From: Acidovorax kalamii
Lineage (GTDB): Bacteria > Pseudomonadota > Gammaproteobacteria > Burkholderiales > Burkholderiaceae_C
Direction: 5' to 3'
DNA length: 64,000 nt
Assembly (NCBI RefSeq): GCF_002245625.1
Contig: NZ_NOIG01000011.1
Location: 434,001 to 498,000 of the forward strand
A program made the translations under genes and the position numbers. Below the pieces are notes generated by a model. It was not told the DNA's origin and searched no databases. It saw only the letters and a program-made list of their open reading frames with translations. Below are positions 56,303 through 64,000 of the stretch, piece after piece. How positions within the stretch are numbered: the stretch's first letter is position 1; each line of letters opens with the position of its first letter.

Positions 56303-56398
56303 AGCCGTGGCGGGCCCATCGCCTGCACGATTCTTCTTGGCATCCGCCGGGGCGCCGCCTAGCATCCGAGCCACCTATCTGCGTACCAGGAGGCGCCC

Positions 56399-57337
56399 AT
56401 GGCCAAGTACCGAATCCTCAGTCTGGACGGCGGCGGCCTGCGCGGCCTGATCACGGCGCGGCTGCTGGCCCGGCTCAATGCCCACCCGCAGGTGGCGGGC
56501 TGGCTGAGCACCGTGGACCTGTTTGCAGGCACATCCACCGGCGGCATCCTGGCGCTGGGCCTGGCATCTGGCAAGACGCCCGAGGAAATCTGCACCGTCT
56601 ACAAGGAGCGCGGCGGCGTCATCTTTGACGACAGCATCTGGGACAACCTGCGCGACCTGGGCAAAACCGTGGGCGCAGACTACTCCAGCAAGGGCCTCAA
56701 GACCGAGCTGAAAGCCGTGTTTGGCGACCTGAAGCTGCGCGACATCACCCGCAAGGTCGCCATCCCCACCTTCGACCTCGACAACGAGGAAGTGGCCGCC
56801 AAACGCACCTGGAAGCCCAAGATCTTTCACAACTTCAAAGGAGCGGACTCGGACGGCGAGCAACTGGTGGCCCACATCGCCCAATACACCAGCTCGGCGC
56901 CCACCTACTTCCCCTCGGCCGACGGGTACATCGACGGCGGCGTGTTTGCCAACAACCCCAGCATTGTGGCGCTGGCCCAGGCGATTTCACGCCGCAACCA
57001 GCCCGCAGAGCGCGCCGCGCTCCATGAAGTGGTGATGCTGTCGCTGGGCACCGGCGTGAGCCTCACCTACATCAAGGGCCAGACGCTGGACTGGGGCTAC
57101 GCGCAGTGGGCGCAGCCGCTCATCAACGTGCTGATGGACGGCGTGGCCGGTATCTCTGACTACCAGGCCCGGCAACTGCTGGACGACCGCTACCACCGCC
57201 TGCAGATCGTCTTCCAACCGAACGAAACGATTGCGCTGGACGCGGTGGACAAACTGGACCGCATGGACGAGATTGCCACGGGGCACCCGCTGCAGGAGAC
57301 GGTGGATTGGCTCAGGGACGTGTGGCTCTCGCCGTGA
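56399..57337 (+). CDS. Patatin-like phospholipase
   Basis: Serine/aspartate lipid acyl hydrolase. The oxyanion motif is D10-GGGLRG, the nucleophile is S46 in GTSTG, and the catalytic aspartate is D179 in DGGVFANNP. The 312-residue length matches soluble bacterial patatin proteins. No signal peptide or membrane helix is seen. Start ATG 56399 is preceded by AGGAGG. The neighbours on the same strand are a Nudix hydrolase (46 bases after), a thioesterase and an EF-hand protein. Its physiological lipid substrate is unknown. Confidence 0.91.
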   Translation: MAKYRILSLDGGGLRGLITARLLARLNAHPQVAGWLSTVDLFAGTSTGGILALGLASGKTPEEICTVYKERGGVIFDDSIWDNLRDLGKTVGADYSSKGLKTELKAVFGDLKLRDITRKVAIPTFDLDNEEVAAKRTWKPKIFHNFKGADSDGEQLVAHIAQYTSSAPTYFPSADGYIDGGVFANNPSIVALAQAISRRNQPAERAALHEVVMLSLGTGVSLTYIKGQTLDWGYAQWAQPLINVLMDGVAGISDYQARQLLDDRYHRLQIVFQPNETIALDAVDKLDRMDEIATGHPLQETVDWLRDVWLSP

Positions 57338-57382
57338 TCTGTGTCGGACTCGGTAGGATCGCGCCGTTCCTCCCTGCCCGAT

Positions 57383-57880
57383 ATGACTTCTTCGCCCCCC
57401 ATGGCGCCTGCCCATCACCCGGTGCCCCGTGTCCGCCAGCGCGCCGCCGCCATCGTGCGGCGTGAGGATGGCCGGGTGCTCTTGCACCGGCTGCAGCGCG
57501 ATGCCTTCTGGGCTCTGCCGGGCGGCGGCATCGAACCCGGCGAAAGCGCCGCCCAAGCCATCACCCGCGAGCTGCAGGAAGAGCTGAACATCGTGGTGGC
57601 GCTGGAGGACCTCGCCTTTGTGGTGGAGAACTTCTTCAACTATGCAGGCGTGGCGTACCACGAGATCGGGCTGTACCTGCACGCTCGGCCACTGCCTGGA
57701 TCGTTGCTCGACGTGTCGGCGGGCCCGTACGAAGGTGTTGAGGGCGACCAGCAGCTTGTCTTTGCGTGGTTTGACCGCGAGCAGCTGGCTGGATTGGATC
57801 TGCGTCCCGCCTTCCTGCGCAGTGCGCTCATGCGGGAGACTGCGGGCGTGCAGCACATCGTGCACCGGGATGCGCCGTAG
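57383..57880 (+). CDS. Nudix hydrolase
   Basis: A 165-residue pyrophosphohydrolase. The Nudix box spans residues 48-70 (GGIEPGESAAQAITRELQEE and following): G48, E54, R62, E63, E66, E67, with N69 replacing the usual glycine. The N-terminal extension of about 15 residues is Pro-rich, so an earlier GTG at 57341 is possible. Substrate could be a nucleotide sugar, ADP-ribose or capped nucleotide; not decidable. It follows the patatin gene on the same strand and precedes the thioesterase. Confidence 0.9.
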   Translation: MTSSPPMAPAHHPVPRVRQRAAAIVRREDGRVLLHRLQRDAFWALPGGGIEPGESAAQAITRELQEELNIVVALEDLAFVVENFFNYAGVAYHEIGLYLHARPLPGSLLDVSAGPYEGVEGDQQLVFAWFDREQLAGLDLRPAFLRSALMRETAGVQHIVHRDAP

Positions 57881-57969
57881 TTGCTGGGTGATGGCTTGGT
57901 CGGGATAAGGCCCGTCGGTTGCCCTCAGAATCGCGCCACCAAAACTTACCGGTTCCCCCGGAGCACACC

Positions 57970-58431
57970 GTGAATCCTCTCGAACTCCAGGCCTATCTGC
58001 ACCAGCACATTCCCTTGTCCCACGCCATGGATGTGAGCGTGGTGGAGGCATCGCCCCACCAGGTGGTGCTGAGCGCGCCGCTGGCGCCCAACATCAACCA
58101 CCGCGACACGGTGTTTGGCGGCAGTGCCTCGGCCGTGGCCATTCTGGCGGCGTGGTCCATGCTGCACCTGCGGCTGTCGGCCGAGGGGCTGGGCAGCCGC
58201 CTGGTGATTCAGCGCAACACCATGGACTACCTCGCGCCCATGGCGGGCACCTTTACCGCCGTGGCCCAGGCGCCGGCCGCGCAGGTGTGGCAGCCCTTTG
58301 CGCGCATGCTGCAGCGCAAGGGCATTGGGCGCATCGTGCAGGCGTCGGTGCTGCACTACCAGGGCGAGGCTGCAGGGCAGCTGGAGGGGGAGTTTGTGGC
58401 GTTTGGGCCTGGCTACGTGTCGCCAGCCTGA
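57970..58431 (+). CDS. YiiD C-terminal domain-like thioesterase
   Basis: A 153-residue hotdog-fold protein with motif HRDTVFGGSASAVAILAAWSM (shortened here to its core NHRDTVFGGS), typical of the putative YiiD_C thioesterases. I select GTG 57970, which has CGGAG seven bases upstream; the frame is open further back to 57919. The central region LGSRLVIQRNTMDYLAPM fits the family. It probably hydrolyses acyl-CoA or acyl-ACP. Third gene of the patatin-Nudix-thioesterase run. Confidence 0.85.
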   Translation: MNPLELQAYLHQHIPLSHAMDVSVVEASPHQVVLSAPLAPNINHRDTVFGGSASAVAILAAWSMLHLRLSAEGLGSRLVIQRNTMDYLAPMAGTFTAVAQAPAAQVWQPFARMLQRKGIGRIVQASVLHYQGEAAGQLEGEFVAFGPGYVSPA

Positions 58432-58618
58432 GGGGCGCGAGCCCCGGGCGCCACGGCGCGTGCTCCGGGTAATCCTGCAAAGTGGGCCGGGGAGCCCCGT
58501 TTTATTGCGCCACCGCCGCCTGCTGCGCAGCGTACGCTCCGATCACAAGGCGAAGCGGTGGCTGGCGGGAGGTTTCCCAGCACGGCACCGGGATGTCGCC
58601 ACGCAGGAGTTCAAGGCG

Positions 58619-59191
58619 ATGTCACCTCTTCTTTCCGGTCTTGCATCCGTAGCCTCGCTGGTCTTCAACGCTGCCTCCAGCGGGGCGGCCAAGTCTGCTG
58701 CGCCCCGGCGTGGTAGCGAAGAAGCGCAGGCGCAGCCATCGGCCGTGGTCACGCTCAGCCCCCAGGCCGAGGCGCTGGCGGGGTTTGCGGGCAAGGGCAT
58801 TCTGGTGTCGCAGGGCAAGGTGGATGGGGCCCTGGGCGCCGTGCAGCGCGGCAGCGGCAGTGGTGGTGGCCTGGTGGGCTTGCCTGCGGCGGGGGGCTCG
58901 GTCTCTGCGCAGGACTTCAAGGCGCTGCTCAGCGAGTTTGGTGCGGACGATGCCCAGAAGGAGCAGATTGCCGCCGGGTTTGACACCAGCAAGGACGGCC
59001 GGATTTCGCACCAGGAGTTTTTGCAGGGCCTGGCCAGCACGTCGATCACCCGGCCGGGCAATGATTTTTCGCAGGCCGTGCTGCAGTTGATGGACCGCAG
59101 CGGCATTGCCGATGGGGTGGTGAGCCAGAGCGAATTTGCCGCGCTGGCCACGGCGTTTGCCAATGCAGAAAAGCGGGTGGGGGCTGCATAG
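58619..59191 (+). CDS. EF-hand calcium-binding protein
   Basis: A 190-residue protein with one canonical EF-hand loop at residues 122-133 (D122, S124, D126, G127, I129, E133) and a second, irregular one (D159-S161-D165-E172 with a two-residue insertion). The first 95 residues are Ala/Gly/Ser-rich and probably unstructured. There is no clear signal peptide or lipobox, so its place in the cell is uncertain. Start ATG 58619 follows AGGAG. A terminator follows at 59227. Role unknown; a calcium-sensing or secreted effector is speculation. Confidence 0.82.
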   Translation: MSPLLSGLASVASLVFNAASSGAAKSAAPRRGSEEAQAQPSAVVTLSPQAEALAGFAGKGILVSQGKVDGALGAVQRGSGSGGGLVGLPAAGGSVSAQDFKALLSEFGADDAQKEQIAAGFDTSKDGRISHQEFLQGLASTSITRPGNDFSQAVLQLMDRSGIADGVVSQSEFAALATAFANAEKRVGAA

Positions 59192-59226
59192 GCCCATTGC
59201 GGGCCACGTGGCGCACCCTCAACATA

Positions 59227-59252
59227 AAAGCGGCTCCGAGGAGCCGCTTTTG
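59227..59252 (+). terminator. Rho-independent terminator of the EF-hand gene
   Basis: AAAGCGGCTC / GAGCCGCTTT stem with a CGAG loop, followed by TG. It lies about 36 bases beyond the EF-hand stop codon. Confidence 0.82.
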
Positions 59253-59256
59253 TCAT

Positions 59257-59330
59257 CAATTGCTATGTAAAAGATAGCAAACTTTTGTTTTCTATGGCGC
59301 GGAGAGGGCGTTTTTTCCTCTTGATAACGC
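59257..59330 (+). repeat. Dispersed TGCTAT...ATAGC repeat, copy 9
   Basis: ATTGCTATGTAAAAGATAGC, then AAACTTTTGTTTTCTATGGC and GCGGAGAGGGCGTTTTTTCC. It fits the same framework, lies directly after the terminator and ends 22 bases before the stop codon of emrB (ends 59352, leftward). Confidence 0.65.
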
Positions 59331-59351
59331 CCTGGTTCGACCTGGTCTGCG

Positions 59352-60986
59352 CTAGTGCGCGCCGCCTGCATCGGCGGCGCCGCCGCCACCTGCCGTTCTG
59401 GCAGGCCGCTTGGTCAGCCAGATCAGCGCGATCAGCAGCAGGAACAAACCCGCCGAGCCGAGGAAGATGTCATTGGCCGCGCGCGTGAACGCCTGCTGGT
59501 CGATGAGCCGGTTGATCTGCGCCAGCGCCTGCATCTGCGTGAGGCCGGACGCGGTGAGGTTGTCCAGGGTTTGCGCAAACACGCCCTGGCCCTGCACCAG
59601 CCCTTCGGTCAGGTGCGCGTGGTGCATGGCGGCGCGGCTCTCCCACAGCGTGGTGGCGATCGACGTGCCCATGGCACCGGCGGTGATGCGCACGAAGTTC
59701 GACAAGCCCGCTGCCGCCGGGATGCGCTCTGGCGGCACCCCCGCCAGCGTGAGCGTGGTCAGCGGGATGAAGAAGAACGCCATGGCCGCACCCTGCAGCA
59801 GGGTGGGGATGAGGATGTGGATGAAATCCGTCTGCACTGTGAACTGCGAGCGCATCCACAGCACCGTGCTGAACACCACAAACGCGCCCGTGGCCATGCG
59901 GCGCGGGTCCCACTGGCCCACCTTCTTGCCCACTAGCGGCGTGAGCAAAATGGCGAAGATGCCCACCGGCGCCAGCGCCATGCCGGCCGACGTCGCGGTG
60001 TAGCCCATCCACTGCTGCAGCCACAGCGGCAGCAGCACCACGTTGCCGAAGAAGAGGGCATACGCCACCGACAGCGCCAGCGCGCCAAAGGTGAAGTTGC
60101 GGCCCTTGAAGAGTTTCAGGTCCACCACCGGGTGCTTTTCGGTCAGCTCCCACACCAGAAAGACGGCAAACGCCACCACGGCGACCACGGCCATGGTGAT
60201 GATCTCGCCCGAGGCGAACCAGTCCAGCTCCTTGCCCTTGTCGAGCATGAGCTGCAGCGCGCCCACCCACAGCACCAGCAGGCTGAGGCCCACCGTGTCG
60301 ATGGGCAGTTTGCGGATGGGGGTCTCGCGCTGGCGGTAGATGCCCCAGGTGAGCAGCCCGGCCAGCAGGCCCACGGGCACGTTGATGTAGAAGATCCACG
60401 GCCAGGAGATGTTGTCGGTGATCCACCCGCCCAGCAGCGGCCCCACCACGGGCGCCACCAGCGTGGTCACGCCCCACAACGCCAGGGCGGTGCCCGCCAG
60501 CGCCTTGGGGTAGCTGGCGAGCAGCAGGGTCTGGCTGAGCGGGATCATCGGCCCCGCCACCAGTCCTTGCAGCACGCGGAAGAACACCAGCGCCTCCAGC
60601 GACCCGGCAAAGCCGCACAGCCAGGACGTGAGCACGAACAGCAGCACGCTCATGGTGAACAGCCGCACCGCGCCAAAGCGCTGCGTGAGCCAGCCAGTGA
60701 GTGGCACCGAGATGGCATTGGCCACACCAAAGCTGGTGATGACCCAGGTTCCCTGGCCCGGGCTCACGCCCAGGTCACCGGCAATGGCGGGGATGGAGAC
60801 GTTGGCGATGGACGAATCCAGCACGTTCATGAACGTGGCCAACGACAGCGACAGCGTGCCCAGCAGCAGGGCGGTGCCTTGCAGCGGTGGGTAGGCGGCA
60901 GGAGGCCCGGGCGGGGCAGGGGTTTGTGTTGCAGCAGGCGCCGAACTGGCGGGCGCCTGGTCTGCAGTGGGGTTGGCGGCGGTCAT
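59352..60986 (-). CDS. emrB: MFS multidrug exporter, DHA2 (EmrB) family
   Basis: A 544-residue, 14-helix drug:H+ antiporter. N-terminal helix 1 includes LATFMNVLDSSIANVSIPAIAGDLGVS, with the DHA2 motif VLDSSIANV; then SLGVANAISVPLTGWL-type helix 2 and the conserved GPLLGGWITDNISWPWIFYIN. The membrane-fusion partner is encoded immediately upstream and the outer membrane factor behind it, giving a tripartite exporter. The substrate is unknown. The MarR-type gene fragment at the end of the window is the probable regulator. Confidence 0.93.
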   Translation of the reverse strand: MTAANPTADQAPASSAPAATQTPAPPGPPAAYPPLQGTALLLGTLSLSLATFMNVLDSSIANVSIPAIAGDLGVSPGQGTWVITSFGVANAISVPLTGWLTQRFGAVRLFTMSVLLFVLTSWLCGFAGSLEALVFFRVLQGLVAGPMIPLSQTLLLASYPKALAGTALALWGVTTLVAPVVGPLLGGWITDNISWPWIFYINVPVGLLAGLLTWGIYRQRETPIRKLPIDTVGLSLLVLWVGALQLMLDKGKELDWFASGEIITMAVVAVVAFAVFLVWELTEKHPVVDLKLFKGRNFTFGALALSVAYALFFGNVVLLPLWLQQWMGYTATSAGMALAPVGIFAILLTPLVGKKVGQWDPRRMATGAFVVFSTVLWMRSQFTVQTDFIHILIPTLLQGAAMAFFFIPLTTLTLAGVPPERIPAAAGLSNFVRITAGAMGTSIATTLWESRAAMHHAHLTEGLVQGQGVFAQTLDNLTASGLTQMQALAQINRLIDQQAFTRAANDIFLGSAGLFLLLIALIWLTKRPARTAGGGGAADAGGAH

Positions 60987-61002
60987 GCGCTATCCACCCC
61001 GT

Positions 61003-62328
61003 TTACTGCACCACAGGCGACTGTACTGCCGAGGCCACCGGGGCCGAAGCGTGTTGCTGCTGGCTTTGCGCTGGCGCCTTGCCCACCTTGGGCGATGCCA
61101 CGGCCACGGCGGCCTTGCCGCTGCGGCCCAGGTTGGCGGCGATGATGTGGGCCACCTCGTCGTCGGCGGCCTTGAACTGCTCGTCGAAAACAGCGGTGGC
61201 GGCCACGGGCGTGGTGCGCTGGGTGTCGGCCAGCGTCTTGCCGCTCTGGTCGGCAGTGTCCACCTTGACTTCCATCGACAGGCCCACGCGCAGCGGGTGC
61301 TCGGCCACTTCCTTGGGGTCGAGCGCAATGCGCACGGGCACGCGCTGCACCACCTTGATCCAGTTGCCGGTGGCGTTCTGCGCGGGTAGCAGCGCAAAGG
61401 CGGCGCCGGTGCCGGCGCCCAGGCCCGTCACCGTGCCGTGGTAGGTCACCTTGGTGCCGTACACGTCGGCCTCCAGCTCGGCCGGTTGGCCGATGCGCAG
61501 GGTCTTGAGCTGGCTTTCCTTGAAGTTCGCGTCCACCCACAGGTCGTTCAGCGGCACCAGCGTCATCAGCGGGGCGCCTGCTTGCACACGCTGGCCCACC
61601 TGCACGCCGCGCTTGGCCACATGGCCGTCCAGCGGGGCGACCAGCTGGGCGCGCTGCACGGCCAGGTAGGCCTCGCGCACGCGGGCCGAGGCACGCGCCA
61701 CGTTGGGGTGCTGCTCGATGGACGTGCCCTCGGTCTGCGTCTGGCTGGCGGCCAGCTGCTCTTGCGCGGCCAGCACGGCCGACTGGGCGGCGGCCACGGT
61801 GCTCTTGGCGGCGGCCAGCTGGGCAGTGGCGTGCTGGAACTCTTCCTTGCCCACGGCGCCGCTGGCCATCAGCGGGGCGCGGCGGTTCACGTCGTCCTGC
61901 ATGCGGGCGGCATCGGCCTGGGCGCGGGCCAGGTCGGCGCTGCGCAGGCTGACCTGGGCCTTCAAGGTGGCGTTGTTGGCATACAAGGTGCGCACCTCGC
62001 GCACGGTCTGGGCCAACTGGGCCTCGGCCTGCTCCAGTGCCACGCGGGCGTCGGCAGGGTCCAGCTTGACCAGCAACTGACCGGCCTTCACGTAGTCGGT
62101 GTCGTCTGCGCCGATGGACACCACGGTGCCGCCGATCTGCGGCGTGATCTGCACCACGTTGCCCGCCACGTAGGCGTTGTCGGTGGTCTCCACATGGCGG
62201 CCATTGGCCCAGTGCCAGCCGCCCCAGCCGATCGCCGCCAGCGCGACGGCGGCGGCAATGAGGGTGAGGCCCCGGCGGCGGGCGGTGTTGGCTTCGTTGG
62301 CGGTGAGGGGTTCGCTGTGGGCGGTCAT
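61003..62328 (-). CDS. emrA: HlyD/EmrA membrane fusion protein
   Basis: Periplasmic adaptor that links the EmrB exporter to an outer membrane channel. A 441-residue protein with an N-terminal transmembrane helix (LTLIAAAVALAAIGWGGWHW), lipoyl-type half-motifs (TDNAYVAGNVVQITPQIGG and VAPLDGHVAKRGVQVGQRVQ), a long alpha-helical hairpin between them (about residues 110-210) and a beta-barrel region near 260-330. Typical of the EmrA family. It lies 16 bases upstream of emrB and 60 bases downstream of the outer membrane gene, all leftward. Confidence 0.93.
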   Translation of the reverse strand: MTAHSEPLTANEANTARRRGLTLIAAAVALAAIGWGGWHWANGRHVETTDNAYVAGNVVQITPQIGGTVVSIGADDTDYVKAGQLLVKLDPADARVALEQAEAQLAQTVREVRTLYANNATLKAQVSLRSADLARAQADAARMQDDVNRRAPLMASGAVGKEEFQHATAQLAAAKSTVAAAQSAVLAAQEQLAASQTQTEGTSIEQHPNVARASARVREAYLAVQRAQLVAPLDGHVAKRGVQVGQRVQAGAPLMTLVPLNDLWVDANFKESQLKTLRIGQPAELEADVYGTKVTYHGTVTGLGAGTGAAFALLPAQNATGNWIKVVQRVPVRIALDPKEVAEHPLRVGLSMEVKVDTADQSGKTLADTQRTTPVAATAVFDEQFKAADDEVAHIIAANLGRSGKAAVAVASPKVGKAPAQSQQQHASAPVASAVQSPVVQ

Positions 62329-62388
62329 GGCAGTGTTCTTTCAGGAATGTGTTGTTGTGTTTTTGGATGCGTGTGGTGTGGTGGCCGG

Positions 62389-63867
62389 TCAGTGCGCGGC
62401 GGCGGTGTGCAGCACCGCTGTGTCATCGGTCCAGCCGCCGCCCAGGGCCTTCATCAGCACCAGGCGGGTGTCGAGCTGGCGCGCGCGCAGGTCCACGGCC
62501 AGGCGGCGCTGGGCCAGCACCTGGCTTTCGGTGGAGAGCACCACCAGGTAGTTGCCCAGGCCCGCGCGGTAGCGCTCCTGCGCAAAGCGGTAGGCCTTTT
62601 CAGCACTGGCCACGGCTTCGTCCTGCAAGGCCTGCTGGCGGGTGAGCGACTGGATGGACGCCACGGCGTCGCCGGCTTCCTTCACCGCATCGAGCACGGC
62701 GCCGTTGTACTGGGCGATGGCGGCATCCAGCTCGGCCGCGCGGCCGCCCAGCTGGGCGCGCAGGCGGCCGCCGTCAAAGATCGGCAGGCGCAGCGCGGGC
62801 GTCACGCCCATCTGGCGTGAGCTGCCGTTGAACAGCCGGTCCAGCCCCAGCGAGTTCAGGCCAATGAACGCACCGATGTTGATGTTGGGATAGAACTCGC
62901 TGCGCGCGCTGTTCACGCCTTGCGTTGCCGCCTCCACGCGCCAGCGGGCGGCCACCACATCGGGGCGGCGGCCTAGCAGGTCGGCGCCCAGCACCTCGGG
63001 CACGGCGGTGGGCTGCAGCGCGGTGAGCCGGGGCGTGAGCTGGGGCAGGGCATCGGGCGCCTGGCCGGTCAGCACGGCCAGCTGGCGGCGGCCCAGGGTG
63101 ATCTGTTCGTCCAGCGCTTCGATTTGTGTGCGGGCGTCGGGCACGGCGGCCTGGGCCTGGGTCAGTTCGACCTGGCTGTCCAGGCCTGCGGCGGTGCGTT
63201 CTTGCGTGAGCTTGCGCTGTTCTTCGCGTTGCTCCAGCGCACGTTGGGCCACGTCGCGCTGGGCCACCAGCCGGGCCAGGGCCACATAGCTGCGGCCCAC
63301 CTGGGCAGCCAGCGTGTTGGCAGCGGCCGCAGCATCGGCCTGGGCGGCGCGGGCCTGGCCCAGGGCGGCCTGCAGCTCGGCGGCGTGCTGGCCGAAGAAG
63401 TCGGGCGACCAGCTCAGTGTGGCTTGCACGGTGCCGCTGTTGTAGGTGTTGCCGGCGATGGGGGCGGGCACCAGCCCGTTGGCGGTGTAGCGCTGGCGGG
63501 TGGCGTCCACGCCCAGCGTGGCTTGCGGGCCGTTGGCGGCCTCACGCACCTGGCTCAGGGCCACGGCTTGTTCCAGGCGGGCGCGGCTCACAGCCAGGCT
63601 GGGGTTGCCTTGCAGGGCGGTGTCGATCAGGGTGTTGAGCTGCTCGTCACCCAGGGCTTTCCACCACTGGCTGGTGGCCACAACGTCGGTGGTGGCGGCG
63701 GTCAGACCAGCGGCGGCCGGGGTGGTTTGCGCCAGCGGTGTGTGGGCGGGGCCTGGGTTGGCGCAGCCCACCAGCAGCAGTGCGGCGGCCAGGGCAACGG
63801 CCGACACCGCCAGGTGGGCGGCGAGGGCGGAGCGGGTGGACAGGGGAGTTGGGGCAGTGGCGGTCAC
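62389..63867 (-). CDS. Outer membrane efflux lipoprotein, NodT/OprM family
   Basis: Outer membrane factor of the tripartite exporter. A 492-residue protein with lipobox LLLVGCANPG (C35) and two repeated OEP domains: PSLAVSRARLEQAVALSQVR, LGWSPDF-like strand (TLSWSPDFFGQHAAELQAAL) and GRRPDVVAARWRVEAATQGV. It should form a trimeric channel through the outer membrane. First gene of the operon, just downstream of the MarR-type regulator gene fragment. Confidence 0.92.
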   Translation of the reverse strand: MTATAPTPLSTRSALAAHLAVSAVALAAALLLVGCANPGPAHTPLAQTTPAAAGLTAATTDVVATSQWWKALGDEQLNTLIDTALQGNPSLAVSRARLEQAVALSQVREAANGPQATLGVDATRQRYTANGLVPAPIAGNTYNSGTVQATLSWSPDFFGQHAAELQAALGQARAAQADAAAAANTLAAQVGRSYVALARLVAQRDVAQRALEQREEQRKLTQERTAAGLDSQVELTQAQAAVPDARTQIEALDEQITLGRRQLAVLTGQAPDALPQLTPRLTALQPTAVPEVLGADLLGRRPDVVAARWRVEAATQGVNSARSEFYPNINIGAFIGLNSLGLDRLFNGSSRQMGVTPALRLPIFDGGRLRAQLGGRAAELDAAIAQYNGAVLDAVKEAGDAVASIQSLTRQQALQDEAVASAEKAYRFAQERYRAGLGNYLVVLSTESQVLAQRRLAVDLRARQLDTRLVLMKALGGGWTDDTAVLHTAAAH

Positions 63868-63900
63868 GGAAATCTCCAGGGGCAGGGCAACAGGGCGGGA

Positions 63901-63999
63901 TCAACCGGCTGCGGGTTCGGTGGGTGAGGGGGTCTGCTGGCGCAGCGCTTCGCCGTTGGCCAGCATGCGGCGCAGCATGGACAGCAGAAGCTGCCACTC
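63901..63999 (-). CDS. MarR-type transcriptional regulator, C-terminal end (partial)
   Basis: The gene runs off the right-hand edge. The last 32 codons, read leftward, end at TGA 63901 and include EWQLLLSMLRRMLANGEALR. This matches the C-terminal helix of MarR-type repressors that precede emr operons. The stop codon is 33 bases before the outer membrane gene start. The assignment rests on this helix and on the operon context. Confidence 0.6.
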   Translation of the reverse strand, partial: EWQLLLSMLRRMLANGEALRQQTPSPTEPAAG

Positions 64000-64000
64000 G

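Noticed and set aside
56399-57337. Patatin as a CBASS-type (CapV) defence effector
   Set aside because: There is no CD-NTase, no Cap2/Cap3 and no other defence gene nearby; the neighbours are a Nudix hydrolase and a thioesterase. A housekeeping lipase is more likely.

Overview
The window is a high-G+C, densely packed chromosomal segment from a betaproteobacterium, most probably a Comamonadaceae member close to Acidovorax. The evidence is the protein style of KdpABCDE, LptFG, LexA, Icd and MmsAB, the exbB-exbD-lpxK-ycaR-kdsB-adk gene order, and a family of small dispersed repeats (TGCTAT...ATAGC...GCGC...GGCC.ATTT) that I associate with this family. It looks like ordinary core chromosome: I see no tRNA, rRNA, insertion sequence, prophage or CRISPR array. 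The assignment rests on reading only; no database search was run.

Layout. 1-6.4 kb: the kdp potassium-uptake operon (end of kdpA, kdpB, kdpC, kdpD, kdpE). 6.9-11.1 kb: an EamA exporter, then leftward genes for a small unknown protein, a methionine-type aminotransferase, a CysB-like regulator and a CbiX-like chelatase. 11.1-16 kb: lptG/lptF facing away from pepA-holC-unknown. 16-19 kb: a highly expressed branched-chain amino-acid binding protein, a D-2-hydroxyacid dehydrogenase and a small unknown protein. 19.3-22 kb: lexA divergent from an L-asparaginase across two SOS boxes, then two small envelope proteins. 22.1-26.3 kb: leftward exbB-exbD-lpxK-ycaR-kdsB-adk (envelope energisation, lipid A and Kdo). 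26.6-31.2 kb: xseA, sodB, a DUF192 protein, a Lys/Ala-rich secreted peptide and icd.

31.3-33.6 kb: a LysR regulator divergent from a glutathione transferase, 4-oxalocrotonate tautomerase-like and NTF2-like operon. 33.8-39.7 kb: a translationally coupled signalling module, comprising a triple-PAS histidine kinase, a single-domain receiver and a 1217-residue REC-GAF-PAS-PAS-GAF-GGDEF-EAL protein whose GGDEF motif is degenerate while EAL is intact. 39.8-48.6 kb: a META/DUF4377-like lipoprotein, then a leftward import system (TonB receptor, family-5 binding protein, two permeases and a fused double ATPase) with a DUF2946 protein upstream. 48.7-49.7 kb: a small patch of visibly lower G+C with two unrecognised genes.

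49.7-56.3 kb: valine-degradation genes mmsB, acyl-CoA dehydrogenase and mmsA with unrelated small genes between them, and a divergent LysR regulator. 56.4-59.2 kb: patatin-like lipase, Nudix hydrolase, YiiD-like thioesterase and an EF-hand protein. 59.3-64 kb: an EmrB/EmrA/outer-membrane tripartite efflux operon behind the truncated end of a MarR-type regulator.

I do not see a clearly new defence or biosynthetic system. The most unusual signals are: copies of the dispersed repeat read in frame inside xseA and the asparaginase gene; the tandem SOS boxes shared by lexA and the asparaginase; the PAS-duplicated kinase with its dual-output partner; the DnaA box inside a hairpin upstream of xseA; and the lower-G+C two-gene patch.
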